From Micromonospora mirobrigensis (GTDB lineage Bacteria > Actinomycetota > Actinomycetes > Mycobacteriales > Micromonosporaceae), in contig NZ_FMCX01000009.1 of NCBI RefSeq assembly GCF_900091555.1, positions 62,001 to 126,000 on the forward strand: 64,000 nucleotides of DNA, given 5' to 3'. Shown one piece after another: positions 8,654 to 17,953 of the stretch. Both the position numbers and the translations under genes were made by a program. The notes under the pieces were generated by a model. That model searched no databases, was not told where the DNA came from, and saw only the letters and a list, made by a program, of their open reading frames with translations. Position 1 is the first letter of the stretch. Every line of letters begins with the position of its first letter.

Positions 8654-9091
8654 TCAGGGGCAGTTCACCCACTCCTCGGTGCCGTCGGCGAAGACCTGCC
8701 GCTTCCAGATCGGCAGCCGGGCCTTGACCTCGTCGACCAGGCGGGCGCAGGCGGCGAACGCGGCGGCCCGGTGGGCGGTGCTCACCGCCGCCACCAGGGC
8801 CGCGTCACCGATCTCCAGCGGGCCGATCCGGTGCGAGACCGCCACCGCGTACACGTCGGGGTCGGCGGCGACCTCGGCGGCGACCTCCTTCAGGACCGCC
8901 TCGGCGCTCGGATGGCCCTCGTATTCCAGGGTGGTGACCGAGCGACCGTGGTCGTGATCGCGGACCACGCCCTGGAAGGAGACCACCGCGCCGGCCCGGC
9001 GGTCGGCGACCGCCGCCTCGTGCGCGGCCAGGTCCAGGGGCCGGTCGGTGACGGTGCCGAAGCTGACCGGCGCGGTCGTGGACGCGGACAT
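8654..9091 (-). CDS. moaE: Molybdopterin synthase catalytic subunit MoaE
   Basis: MoaE, with the MoaD sulfur carrier, converts precursor Z to molybdopterin in the cytoplasm. The 145 residues show FQGVVRDHDHGRSVTTLEYEGHP, the SHRIGPLEIGDAALVAAVS core and the KARLPIWKRQVFADG active-site lysine region. The ATG at 9091 has GAGGAGG just upstream. An alternative GTG at 9127 overlaps the moeA stop as GTGA and would add 12 residues. It is last in the leftward moaC-mog-moeA-moaE operon. moaD and moaA are not in the window. Confidence 0.93.
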   Translation of the reverse strand: MSASTTAPVSFGTVTDRPLDLAAHEAAVADRRAGAVVSFQGVVRDHDHGRSVTTLEYEGHPSAEAVLKEVAAEVAADPDVYAVAVSHRIGPLEIGDAALVAAVSTAHRAAAFAACARLVDEVKARLPIWKRQVFADGTEEWVNCP

Positions 9092-9123
9092 CGGGCCCTC
9101 CTCGCGGGTGTCGGCCGGCGTGG

Positions 9124-10386
9124 TCACCAGGACCGTTCCCCGGGCAGCAGCGGCAGCGGCACGATCGGCACCCGGTCGCCCACCGCACCCGTGGTACCCG
9201 GCCGGACGACCGCGAACCCGTCGGCGCCGGCCAGGCCGCGCAGCATCGCCGAGCCGACGTGCCGCACCGGGTGGGCGGTGCCGGCGGCCCGGTCCAGCCG
9301 GACCAGGGCCAGGTGGGTGTAGTCGCCCCGGCCGGCGATCGGCTCGGCCAGCGTGGCGTGCGGCAGCACCGGCATCGGGCGGCCCTGCAACCCGGCGAGC
9401 AGGGGCGCCACCAGCGACACCAGGGCCACGATCGCGGACTGCGGGTTGCCGGGCAGGCCGGCGACGAACCGGACCCGGCCGTCGTCGGAGACCAACCGGG
9501 CGAGCAGCATCGGGAAGCCGGGCCGGACCGCCACGGTGTTCACCACGTAGTCCGCGCCGAGCGCCGCCAGCGTCGGATGCAGGTGGTCCACCGGGCCGTG
9601 CATCGTGCCACCGGTGGTGCAGACCAGGTCCGCGCCGGCCAGCGCCGACCGGACGGCGGCCACGTGCGCGGGCAGCGTGTCCGCCACCGGACCCACGACG
9701 TCGGAGGGGCGCACCTGGCAGCCGTACCGGCGTAGCCAGGCCGGCACCGCCGGGCCGAGCGCGTCGCGGACCCGGCCGGCCGCCGGCGGGCCCTTGGTCA
9801 GCAGCTCGTCACCGAAGACCAGCAGCGCCGCGCGGGGCGCCCGCCGGACCCGCAGGGTGTCGTGTCCGCAGGAGGCGGCCAGCCCGATCAGCGCCGGGTC
9901 GACCGGGGTGCCGGCCGGGAGCAGTTCCTCACCCGAGTACGCCTCCTCGCCCGGTTCCCGCCACTCCGGGGTCGGCCGGGGCGTGCCGTCGACCCGGCCG
10001 TCGCCGGTCCGCGTCGACTCCTCCACCCGCAGGATCGCCGTGGTGCCCTCCGGGACCATCGCCCCGGTGGCGATCTCGACCGTGCTGCCCTCCTCGGTCA
10101 GCGGCGCCGGCCGGTTGCCGGCGAGCACCCGGCCGACCACCCGCCAGGGGCCCTCGCCGCGCACCGCCCAGCCGTCCACGCTGGAGGTGGGGAACGCCGG
10201 CAGGTCCGTACGCGTGGTCAACGGCTCGGCCAGGGTGTGCCCGTCGAGGTCGGCGAGCGACCGGCTGACCGCGGGCAGGGCGGCGGAGAGCCCGACCGCG
10301 TACACCCGGGCGCGCGCCTCCTCCCAACCGGCCGGCGGCGGCGCGGTCGCCCGATCCTCCGCCTGGGCGGCGGTTTCCGTGCTCAT
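9124..10386 (-). CDS. moeA: Molybdopterin molybdenumtransferase MoeA
   Basis: MoeA inserts molybdate into adenylated molybdopterin to complete the cofactor. The 420 residues follow the family order: domain I/II with TRTDLPAFPTSSVDGWAV, a central MoCF-binding domain with LVCTTGGTMHGPVDH, the VRPGFPMLLARL and FVAGLPGNPQSAIVALVSLV motifs, and a small C-terminal domain. The loop TTGGTMHGPVDH departs from the usual TGGxSxGxxD pattern, so this is a divergent branch. The gene lies 37 bases after mog, and its stop overlaps an alternative moaE start, consistent with translational coupling. Confidence 0.92.
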   Translation of the reverse strand: MSTETAAQAEDRATAPPPAGWEEARARVYAVGLSAALPAVSRSLADLDGHTLAEPLTTRTDLPAFPTSSVDGWAVRGEGPWRVVGRVLAGNRPAPLTEEGSTVEIATGAMVPEGTTAILRVEESTRTGDGRVDGTPRPTPEWREPGEEAYSGEELLPAGTPVDPALIGLAASCGHDTLRVRRAPRAALLVFGDELLTKGPPAAGRVRDALGPAVPAWLRRYGCQVRPSDVVGPVADTLPAHVAAVRSALAGADLVCTTGGTMHGPVDHLHPTLAALGADYVVNTVAVRPGFPMLLARLVSDDGRVRFVAGLPGNPQSAIVALVSLVAPLLAGLQGRPMPVLPHATLAEPIAGRGDYTHLALVRLDRAAGTAHPVRHVGSAMLRGLAGADGFAVVRPGTTGAVGDRVPIVPLPLLPGERSW

Positions 10387-10423
10387 CCGGCGAGCCTATC
10401 GCCGGCCCGGTCGGCCCGCCCGG

Positions 10424-10990
10424 TCACTGGTCACCACCGGTCGCCGGGTCTGCCTCCGTGGCCTCCGCCCCGGCCTCCGCGGTCACCGGCCCGGCCTCCG
10501 TCGTCGGTGGCGGCGAGGGCTGGTGGTCGCCGCCGCGGAGCTGGTCGACGGCGTGGGCGAGGATCGGCCCGAGCACCGCGAGACCGTCCCTGGCGCCGCC
10601 CCGGGAACCGGGCAGGTTGACCACCAGCATCCGGCCGACCACCCCGGCCAGCCCCCGGGACAGCGCCGAGGTCGGCACCCGCTCCCGGCTGTGGGCCCGG
10701 ATCGCCTCGGCGATGCCCGGAACCTCGTGGTCGAGCAGCGCGCGGGTCACCTCGGGCGTCCGGTCGGTCGGGTTGATGCCGGTGCCGCCACTGGTCAGCA
10801 CCACGTCGACCCCGTCGGCCAGGGCGGCCCGCAGCGCCGCGCCGACGGGCTCGCCGTCGGGCACCACCACCGGCTCGTCCACCTGACAGCCCAGCTCCCG
10901 CAGGCCGGCGACGAGCAACGGGCCGCTGGTGTCCTCGTAGACCCCGGCGGAGGCCCGGTTGGAGGCGACGACCACCCGGGCGCGGATCAC
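10424..10990 (-). CDS. mog: MogA/MoaB-family molybdopterin adenylyltransferase
   Basis: This 188-residue protein of the MoCF-biosynthesis fold activates molybdopterin by adenylation before metal insertion. It shows VVVASNRASAGVYEDTSGP, the nucleotide-binding loop VVLTSGGTGINPTDRTPEV, and LVVNLPGSRGGARDGLAVL. The GTG start at 10990 overlaps the moaC stop as GTGA, so the two are translationally coupled. The low-complexity tail after LRGGDH (about 30 residues of Pro, Thr, Glu and Ala) is not part of the fold. Confidence 0.9.
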   Translation of the reverse strand: MIRARVVVASNRASAGVYEDTSGPLLVAGLRELGCQVDEPVVVPDGEPVGAALRAALADGVDVVLTSGGTGINPTDRTPEVTRALLDHEVPGIAEAIRAHSRERVPTSALSRGLAGVVGRMLVVNLPGSRGGARDGLAVLGPILAHAVDQLRGGDHQPSPPPTTEAGPVTAEAGAEATEADPATGGDQ

Positions 10991-11478
10991 GGCCGGTCCT
11001 CCGGGCGGACCCACTCGCCGGTCTTGCCGCCCTCCTTGCGGAGCACCCGCACCGCGTCCACCGAGGCCGCCGGGTCGACCGCCTTGACCATGTCGACCAG
11101 GGCCAGCCCGGCCACCGCCACCGCGGTCAGGGCCTCCATCTCGACGCCCGTCCGGTCGGCGGTACGCGCCGTCGCGGTGATCTCCACCGTGTCGGCGGTG
11201 AGGCGCAGGTCGACGGTGACCCCGTGCAGGGCGATCGGGTGGCAGAGCGGAATGAGGTCGGGGGTGCGCTTGGCGCCCATGATGCCGGCCAGCCGGCCCA
11301 CCGCGAGCGCATCGCCCTTGGGCAGCCCGTCCCGGCGGAGCAGCTCCACCACCTCGGAAGTGGTGCGGAGCCGGCCGGCGGCGACCGCCAGCCGGCCGGA
11401 GACCGGCTTGGCGGAGACGTCGACCATGCGGGCCGCGCCTGCGGTGTCGACGTGGGTGAGCTGCACGGGATCGGTCAC
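10987..11478 (-). CDS. moaC: Cyclic pyranopterin monophosphate synthase accessory protein MoaC
   Basis: MoaC acts with MoaA to turn GTP into cyclic pyranopterin monophosphate, the first step of molybdenum cofactor synthesis. The 163 residues begin LTHVDTAGAARMVDVSAKPV and contain KGDALAVGRLAGIMGAKRT, LIPLCHPIALHG and GVEMEALTAVAVAGLALVDM with the conserved lysine and histidine residues. The GTG at 11478 is the first start giving a family-like N-terminus. It is the first gene of the operon. About 230 bases upstream is a direct-repeat promoter of SARP type, with a long hairpin in the leader. Confidence 0.93.
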   Translation of the reverse strand: MTDPVQLTHVDTAGAARMVDVSAKPVSGRLAVAAGRLRTTSEVVELLRRDGLPKGDALAVGRLAGIMGAKRTPDLIPLCHPIALHGVTVDLRLTADTVEITATARTADRTGVEMEALTAVAVAGLALVDMVKAVDPAASVDAVRVLRKEGGKTGEWVRPEDRP

Positions 11479-11568
11479 GGCCGCGAGCCTATCCCTCGGG
11501 TACGACCAGCCGCGGTGCCCGCCGTGACGGTTGCGCCCATGTCGTGTCATCCCGGAAGGCCGACGTGG

Positions 11569-11610
11569 GAGGGAGGAGCGCCGCGGGGTGCTGAGCGGCG
11601 CCCCTCCCTC
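11569..11610 (-). promoter_or_regulatory. Long hairpin in the moaC 5' leader
   Basis: Arms 11569-11584 and 11595-11610 pair over 16 bases with one mismatch around a 10-base loop. The hairpin sits between the predicted promoter near 11710 and the moaC start at 11478. No U-rich tract follows on the moaC strand. It could be an attenuator, an mRNA stabiliser or a leftover terminator. It does not show the multi-helix plan of the molybdenum-cofactor riboswitch. Confidence 0.45.
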
Positions 11611-11708
11611 TGTCACCCGCTGCCGATCGCTGGGGAAACCAGCGGCGGGCGTCTCGTCGGCCCGGTCCACCCCCGGACCAGGACCTCCCCCGTTGACCGA
11701 TCGTGGGA

Positions 11709-11742
11709 ACGGTACCGAGCGGCGCGATAAGAAATCGATAAG
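11709..11742 (-). promoter_or_regulatory. SARP-type direct-repeat promoter upstream of moaC
   Basis: Read on the minus strand, CTTATCG (11742-11736), ATTT, CTTATCG (11731-11725) form a heptamer direct repeat with 11-base period. Ten bases later comes TACCGT (11714-11709), a TANNNT -10 hexamer. SARP activators are known to bind heptamer repeats of 11-base period placed close to the -10 element and replacing a normal -35. The identical 18-mer with identical spacing occurs at 31250-31283. Confidence 0.6.
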
Positions 11743-11756
11743 ACTGTTCATGCAGC

Positions 11757-14700
11757 TCAGCGACGTGTGGGGAACTGGTCGAGGCGGCGCTGGACCTCGA
11801 AGCGCTCCGGGACGCCCATCCGTTCGAAGATCGCCAGCGACCGCAGCCAGTGCCGGCGCGCCTCATCGGAGTGTGTGGCTGCGACAAGTTCGGCGATTCC
11901 CGCCAAGGCTCGCCCCTGCTCGAACCGATGATCGATCCGAGTTGCCAACTTCAGCGCCTGCTGGTGGGCGCGCAGCGCCGACTCCGCCCCACCTTCAGCC
12001 TCGAGGGTGCGGCCCAACTCGTTCAGTGCCACACACTCCGCGTGGCGCTCACCGTAGTCTCTCGCCAACTCCAGGGCCGTTTCGTGCTCATGGCGCGCTT
12101 CTCGCAGTTGGCCGAGCCCTCTGAGGGCAGCACCAAGATCCGCTCGAACCTCTGGCTCGCCATATCGATGACCGGTCCTGCGCCGCAGGTTCAGGGAGGC
12201 CCTCAGCAGACGTACCGCGGACTCGAACTGCCCTAGACGGATCTTGACCGTCCCTAGGTGGGCAAGGGCGTTCAACCGGTGAAAATCGTCTGCTCTGACT
12301 CGGGAGAGCCAGAGATGGAGGCGATGAACTTCGAGCGACTCCTGGTACCGGCCAGCTACGCACAGTGCGATGCCGAGATTGGGCAGTATGAGGGTCAGGT
12401 CCAGCGCCGGCTCACGCTTCTCCTCCTCGACGAGGGCTCTACTCAGTCGGATCGCCGCCCCGATCTCGCCGGTCAGCCAGTAGATCGCCGAAAGGTTTCC
12501 TCGGAAACGAGCAAGATTCTGCGCATCACCGAGCGCGGTGTAAGCCGCGATGGCGGACTCGACCAGCCGTTGTGCCATCGGGTAGTTGCTGGTCCGCACA
12601 TAAGCTGATGCCAGGTAGTTCTGCATCAGGGCGACCGCGGCTCGATCGCCGGACCGCTCGGCAGCAGCTAGGCCGAATTGATGCGTGGTAAGTATGTCGT
12701 CGAAGTAACTGCGCATGTAACAAAAGCGCCAGATGGCCCTGGCCAGTCGCCACGCGTACTCATCCCTGCCGGCGCTCTCGGCGAACCGAACCATCATCGT
12801 CAGGTTCAGCCTCTCTCGCTCGAGCCACTCCACCCCCAGGGGTCCAAGTTCCTCGATCAGGTCTGGGCGTGGGGGTAGGCCGGGCAACAGCTGGAGTGAC
12901 GCCGGGCGGGGCTCCAGTGTTTCAGCGACGACCAGCGCCGCCCGTACGCAGAGATCGAGAAGGCGATCAGCCGCCTCGGTTCGCACCGACGGCGGATCTA
13001 CCTGCTGAGATAGCTCCGACGCGTACCGCCGCATCAGATCGTGTAGGCGGAACCGCCCGTCGCCAACTTCCTCCAACAGGTGCCGGTCGAGTAGTTCATC
13101 CAGTGAGTCAGATGTCTCATCGAGCGGGAGATCCGCGAGCGCCGCTGCCATCGGCAAACTGAAATCGCTGCCGGGATGGAGGGCGATCATTCGGAAGGTG
13201 CATTTGGTCTTCCTGCTCAACGGCTGATAAGAGGCAGCGAAGGCACCTGCCACCGTCCGGTCCTCCACCGCCAGATGGTCGATCGCTCCCCTGCCGGAAG
13301 AGAGCTGCCGCGCCAGATCCGCCACCCGCCAGGCTCCCCTGTGCGCCAATCGGGCCCCCGCCAGACGGATCGCCAGTGGCAGGTGACCACAGAACCGGAC
13401 CACCTCGGCAGCTGCTGCTGGTTCTGCGGCCACCCTTTCACGGCCCGCCGTCACGGCAAGCAACTCCACCGCCTCGGCAGGCGTGAGCACGGCCAGCGAT
13501 TCCGGCGGCCCGGCCTCGGGCATGAAGAGCTTCCGTCGGGTGGTCACGAGTACGACCGAGCCGACCTCGGTCGGCATCAGCGGAATGATCTGCTGACTAT
13601 CAGCTGCGTTGTCCAAGATGATGATCACTCGGCCGCGGCTCAGCTCGCGCCGCCACAGCTCGATACGACCTTCGAGATCGGTCGGGATCCGACCTGCGGG
13701 CACACCTAGCTGCCGAAGCAGGGTCAGAAGTGCTACGGCAGGGGACAGCGGAGTGGCACCGCCGTGCCCCCGCAAATCGATGAAGAGCTGGGCGTCCGGG
13801 TACTGCGGGAGCAGCAGGCGCGCGAGATGTACGGCGAGGGTGGTCTTACCGCAGCCCGCCATGCCGTCGATTACTCGGACCACCGGTGCACTCGACCGTG
13901 ACCGGTCGATGTCCCTGAGGAGAGCGCCAATCACCCCCGTGCGTCCGACGAAGTCGGTGATGGACCGGGGCAGCCAGGCGGCGGCGCCCGCGGTCCTTCC
14001 TCCGGCAGCAGGCGCCGCGAGCAGACCATCGCGGCTCAGAGCGAGCGGCGACTGGGCCCGTCGACCTTCCATGATCGAGCGGTAAAGCTGCTCAAGCTCC
14101 GCTCCGGGAGTCACGCCCAATTGGTCTTCGAGAGCCCGGCGCGTCTCGTCGTAGACGGCGCGAGCGCCGGCAAGGTCGTCGGTTTCGACCAGAGCCCGCA
14201 TGAGAAGTGCCTGTAATCGCTCGCGGACCGGCTGCTCCCCAGCCTCAGGCCGGAGCAGCAGCAGAGCCAGGTCGGACCGACCGGACTTGATGTGCAACTC
14301 AGTGAGCAGCTCAATCGCCGCTAGCCGCTCCTGCGCGACCGCCTCTCGCCGTGCCGACAGAAGCGGTCCCACCCGCACACCGGCGAGGAGAGGGTGGTGC
14401 CATGACCGTAGGGCGCGGGTCAGCACCTCGACGGCCTTCTCCGGGCGCCCCGCGCGAATCAACTCCCGGGCTTCGGCGTGCCCCTGCACTACTCGAACCA
14501 CATCGACGGAGACCTTGTCGATGGAGAGGCGATAACCGTCGCCCTCCCTGACGAGAGACCCTTCGGCTGCCCCTGCCGATCTGAAGGTACGCCGGAGACT
14601 CGCGGCATAGGTGCGCAGGTTCGCCACTGCGGACCGGGGTGGGTCATCGGGCCACAACTCGTCCACCAACTGGGGCGTGGTGATCAGTCTCCCCGCATGG

Positions 14701-14801
14701 ACCGCCAGCATGCCAAGCACAGCCTGCTGCTTGGGCGTACCGAGACGGAGAGTGATGCCATTCGTCCGCGCCGCAAGGCCCCCGAGAACCTGTATCTCCA
14801 T
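11757..14801 (-). CDS. AfsR/SARP-family regulator with NB-ARC and TPR domains
   Basis: This 1014-residue AfsR-type transcription factor has an OmpR-like winged-helix DNA-binding domain (about 1-95, with PKQQAVLGMLAVHAGRLITT), a BTAD helical domain (about 100-245), an NB-ARC ATPase with Walker A GMAGCGKTTLAV (313-324) and the RVIIILDNAADSQQ strand, and a C-terminal TPR array (about 650-1005). Such proteins activate metabolic or antibiotic pathways from direct repeats and may be switched by nucleotide state or phosphorylation. No biosynthetic cluster is nearby. Codon use is less G/C-biased than in neighbouring genes, suggesting acquisition. Its stop lies 15 bases from the SARP-type repeat of the moaC promoter. 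Confidence 0.9.
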   Translation of the reverse strand: MEIQVLGGLAARTNGITLRLGTPKQQAVLGMLAVHAGRLITTPQLVDELWPDDPPRSAVANLRTYAASLRRTFRSAGAAEGSLVREGDGYRLSIDKVSVDVVRVVQGHAEARELIRAGRPEKAVEVLTRALRSWHHPLLAGVRVGPLLSARREAVAQERLAAIELLTELHIKSGRSDLALLLLRPEAGEQPVRERLQALLMRALVETDDLAGARAVYDETRRALEDQLGVTPGAELEQLYRSIMEGRRAQSPLALSRDGLLAAPAAGGRTAGAAAWLPRSITDFVGRTGVIGALLRDIDRSRSSAPVVRVIDGMAGCGKTTLAVHLARLLLPQYPDAQLFIDLRGHGGATPLSPAVALLTLLRQLGVPAGRIPTDLEGRIELWRRELSRGRVIIILDNAADSQQIIPLMPTEVGSVVLVTTRRKLFMPEAGPPESLAVLTPAEAVELLAVTAGRERVAAEPAAAAEVVRFCGHLPLAIRLAGARLAHRGAWRVADLARQLSSGRGAIDHLAVEDRTVAGAFAASYQPLSRKTKCTFRMIALHPGSDFSLPMAAALADLPLDETSDSLDELLDRHLLEEVGDGRFRLHDLMRRYASELSQQVDPPSVRTEAADRLLDLCVRAALVVAETLEPRPASLQLLPGLPPRPDLIEELGPLGVEWLERERLNLTMMVRFAESAGRDEYAWRLARAIWRFCYMRSYFDDILTTHQFGLAAAERSGDRAAVALMQNYLASAYVRTSNYPMAQRLVESAIAAYTALGDAQNLARFRGNLSAIYWLTGEIGAAIRLSRALVEEEKREPALDLTLILPNLGIALCVAGRYQESLEVHRLHLWLSRVRADDFHRLNALAHLGTVKIRLGQFESAVRLLRASLNLRRRTGHRYGEPEVRADLGAALRGLGQLREARHEHETALELARDYGERHAECVALNELGRTLEAEGGAESALRAHQQALKLATRIDHRFEQGRALAGIAELVAATHSDEARRHWLRSLAIFERMGVPERFEVQRRLDQFPTRR

Positions 14802-15342
14802 GACGGCAGCAACTCCGGAGGGTCGGGGCCAGGTGACTACCAGTGAAGTCTAGCGATCACCGGATGGATCCGTCAGCGACGCCTACACACCACCCACCAC
14901 CGGATAGCAGGTCCACTTTTCAGCCGTGCTTCCCGCTAACCCCGCGCGGAGCTTCGACTGAAGAAGGGATGAGGCCATCGTCGAACAGCCGCGAGACTGA
15001 TGGAGCGCCTCGAGTAATCAGAGATCGCAGCGATCTGCAGTGAGACGGGCACGGAAAGTGGGGACTTGAATGCCCTGCGCACTGTCGCGTCAACGGAAAG
15101 TGACCGACAGCTAATCTATTCGCTAATGTTGAATATTGTAACATATATCCTCACCAACTAGTCTGACTCTAGCCTAAGCTCGCATTCACTGACGAAGCGG
15201 TGCATGTCGCGCGAACGACAGGCATCCGGGGGCGGAGGAGGCAGGGATATGCGCGGCAATGACTGGGGCTGAAATCCGGCATAGGACCTGCAGCTTTTAC
15301 ACGCTAGGCTGCGGTCAGGCGACTTAGCTGACCGGGAGTGCT
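14802..15342. other. Divergent intergenic region between the SARP and GGDEF-EAL genes
   Basis: No credible gene is visible in these 541 bases; the short open frames lack ribosome-binding sites and family features. The stretch is unusually A/T-rich for the window, especially near 15110-15175. It includes TGTT-N9-AACA at 15127-15143, an imperfect dyad that could be an operator. A TANNNT hexamer, TAGGCT, near 15305 and a GGGAG ribosome-binding site before 15343 probably serve the GGDEF-EAL gene. Confidence 0.5.
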
Positions 15343-17865
15343 GTGACTCTTACCGGGCGACGCGAAAATGAGACCGACCAGCGGCTTCGGCTGCTCGTCG
15401 GTCTCGTCGTCGTTCTCGCCTCCTGCCTTGCGGTCGCGGCGCTCTGGACTGTTCGCAGGGATCTTGTACACCCTTCCCTGGACTCGGCCACGATGATCCT
15501 GGGGCTCGTCCTTCTGATCTCACTGGGAACGTTCGTCAAGGCCCGCATCCGCATCCGCTCCGCCGTCCACCTGATCAGCTGGAACGAGACAGCGATCGTG
15601 GTAGGAGCGGCCCTCGCGCCCACGCCCTGGGTGCTTCTGTGCACCGGTGTCGGCGTCGCCCTGGCCTCGCTCCGCCTTGCACCGGTCAAGATCGCCTTCG
15701 GCGTAAGCAAGAACATCATCGTGGCGTTCGGTGCTGGAACGACGCTTGCGGCTCTGCACTGGACACAAAGCGCGGACATTCCCCGGACCATCGGTGTTCT
15801 GGGCGTCGCTTATCTGGTCGCAACCGTGCTCGATGAGGTACTGGCCATTCCGGTCATCGCGTTGGCGTCGGGCGGCAGAATCTCGCAACAATTCCGAAGC
15901 AACCTGGACCTCCGGCTCGCCGGTTTCGCGGTGCGATTCATCGTGGCCGCCAGTTCCTTGATACTGCTACGGTCTGACCCCCGCCTGCTCCTCGCCGTCC
16001 CCCCGCTGGTGCTCAGCCTGCACCTCGCCTACTCCACCCGGATCCGCACCCGCACCGAGCAGCAGGCGTGGCAGCGCCTGGCCCGTACCACCGACGCCCT
16101 CAACGTGGTCGACCTGGACAAGGTCCTGACCACGGCCGTCACCCAGGCCGCGGCGCTCTTCTCCGCCGACGAGGTGGAGATCGAGCTGCGCGACGGCGGC
16201 CGGGTGGTCCGCGGCACCGCCGACGCCCTCGGCTACGACGGCTCCGGCGAGGAGGCCAGCGAGGTCACCGGGATGGTCATCCCGGCCGCCCTGGAGGGGC
16301 ACGACGGCAGCGCGGACGTGGGCGTCCTGCGGCTGCGGTTCCGCGGGCCGGTCGAGCTCTCCGAACGGGAGCAGTACACCCTGCGGACGTTCGCCTCCGC
16401 GCTCTGCACGGCCGTCCGCAACGCGCAGGCGTACGCTGAGCTGGCCCGGGTGGCCGAGGCCCACGCGCACGCCGCCACCCACGACGCGTTGACCGGCCTG
16501 TCGAACCGCCGGCACCTGCTGGAGCAGGGCACCGAACAGCTCGGCAACCGGCACGCCGAGGGGGTGACCGCCCTGGTGCTGATCGACCTCAACCACTTCA
16601 AGGAGGTCAACGACACCCTCGGGCACTCGGCCGGTGACCAGGTGCTGATCCAGGTCGCCGAGCGGTTGCGCGCCGCCACCCGCCCCGAGGACCTGGTGGC
16701 CCGGCTGGGTGGCGACGAGTTCGCCGTACTCCTGCGGGTTCTGCCGGCCCCCGCGGTGGCCGCGCACCGGGCCGAGACGCTGCTGGCGGCCCTGCACGAG
16801 CCGTTCGACCTGGACGGCATGCGGATCAGCGTGGAGGCCAGCGGCGGCATCGCCGCCGCGCCGGCCAGCGGCGGCATGCCGGAGCTGCTGCGCCGCGCGG
16901 ACGTCGCGATGTACCAGGCCAAGCGGGCCGGGCAGCGGATCGCCACGTACGCCCCGACCCGGGACACCGCCGACCTGGGCCGGCTCACCCTGGGCGGCGA
17001 GTTGCCGCGGGCGGTGGCCGACCACGAGTTCACCGTCAACTTCCAGCCGATCGTCGACCTGGGCAGCGGCGAGGTGACCGGCGCGGAGGCGCTGGCCCGC
17101 TGGCACCACCCCACGCACGGGCTGATCGACCCGCTGCGGTTCCTGGAGGCGGTGGAACGCTCCGGGTTGTTGCCGGCGTTCGCGGAGGCGATCCTCGACC
17201 AGGCGCTGACCGCCGCCCGCAGCTGGCGGGACGCCGGGTTCGACCTGCCGGTGTCGGTGAACGTGTCGCCGCGCAGCCTGCTCGACGCCCGGTTCCCGGG
17301 CGCGGTGCTGGCCCGGCTGCGGGCCCACGACCTGCCCCCCGACCGGCTGGTGCTGGAGTTGACCGAGACGCTGACGCTCAGCCAGCTGGACGTGGTCGAC
17401 CGGGTGCTCAGCCGGTTGCGGGACGCCGGGGTGCGGCTCGCCCTCGACGACTTCGGCACCGGCTACTCCTCCCTGTCGCTGCTCTCCCGCATCCCGGTGC
17501 ACGAACTCAAGATCGACCGCAGCTTCGTGGACGCGATGGCGACCTCCACCGAGGCGGCCGCCGTGATTCGCTCGACCCTCGACCTCGGCCGCAGCCTGCA
17601 CCTGGACGTGGTCGCCGAGGGGGTGGAGAACGAACCGCAGCGGCACGCGCTCTGGGAGCTGGGTTGCGTCGCCGGACAGGGACATCTCTTCGCCCGGCCG
17701 CTGCCCGCCGGCGCGCTGCTCGCCGCGCTGCGCCGCGGCTCCGGCGGTCGGCCGGGCCTGCTGGCCCGGCCACTGCACGACGCCGGCGCGGTGATCCGCC
17801 TGCCCGGGCGGCGGCCCGGCGGTCCCCGGAACCGGGCGGCCGGCACCCCGAACCTCCCCGCCTGA
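15343..17865 (+). CDS. Membrane-bound diguanylate cyclase/phosphodiesterase (GGDEF-EAL)
   Basis: This 840-residue c-di-GMP enzyme has an N-terminal membrane region of about seven or eight helices (residues 15-235), a GAF-like linker (about 250-365), a GGDEF domain and an EAL domain. The GGDEF motif (456-460) is intact and preceded by an RPED I-site at the usual distance, so cyclase activity with product inhibition is expected. The EAL motif (582-584) and DDFGTGYSSLSLL loop are also intact, so hydrolysis is possible too. The first 620 bases have clearly lower G/C at third positions than the rest, with a switch near 15965, as if the sensor region came from another source. Start is GTG. Confidence 0.92.
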   Translation: MTLTGRRENETDQRLRLLVGLVVVLASCLAVAALWTVRRDLVHPSLDSATMILGLVLLISLGTFVKARIRIRSAVHLISWNETAIVVGAALAPTPWVLLCTGVGVALASLRLAPVKIAFGVSKNIIVAFGAGTTLAALHWTQSADIPRTIGVLGVAYLVATVLDEVLAIPVIALASGGRISQQFRSNLDLRLAGFAVRFIVAASSLILLRSDPRLLLAVPPLVLSLHLAYSTRIRTRTEQQAWQRLARTTDALNVVDLDKVLTTAVTQAAALFSADEVEIELRDGGRVVRGTADALGYDGSGEEASEVTGMVIPAALEGHDGSADVGVLRLRFRGPVELSEREQYTLRTFASALCTAVRNAQAYAELARVAEAHAHAATHDALTGLSNRRHLLEQGTEQLGNRHAEGVTALVLIDLNHFKEVNDTLGHSAGDQVLIQVAERLRAATRPEDLVARLGGDEFAVLLRVLPAPAVAAHRAETLLAALHEPFDLDGMRISVEASGGIAAAPASGGMPELLRRADVAMYQAKRAGQRIATYAPTRDTADLGRLTLGGELPRAVADHEFTVNFQPIVDLGSGEVTGAEALARWHHPTHGLIDPLRFLEAVERSGLLPAFAEAILDQALTAARSWRDAGFDLPVSVNVSPRSLLDARFPGAVLARLRAHDLPPDRLVLELTETLTLSQLDVVDRVLSRLRDAGVRLALDDFGTGYSSLSLLSRIPVHELKIDRSFVDAMATSTEAAAVIRSTLDLGRSLHLDVVAEGVENEPQRHALWELGCVAGQGHLFARPLPAGALLAALRRGSGGRPGLLARPLHDAGAVIRLPGRRPGGPRNRAAGTPNLPA

Positions 17866-17953
17866 ACCGGGCTCGTCCACCAGATTCCCCGGTTGCCGCG
17901 GATCGGGCTGATCATGGACGGTGGCGTCGGGGCCGTCTGCCAGACTTGCCCGC

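Noticed and set aside
11480..11756. Molybdenum-cofactor riboswitch in the moaC leader
   Set aside because: Only one simple long hairpin is visible. The multi-stem architecture of the Moco motif was not found by eye.
11757..14801. SARP genes as markers of an antibiotic gene cluster
   Set aside because: No polyketide, nonribosomal peptide, lanthipeptide, terpene or tailoring genes occur in the window; the neighbours are cofactor, wall and housekeeping genes.
14843..15144. Small open frames between the SARP and GGDEF-EAL genes
   Set aside because: They have no ribosome-binding sites or recognisable motifs, and the region is A/T-rich regulatory-like DNA.
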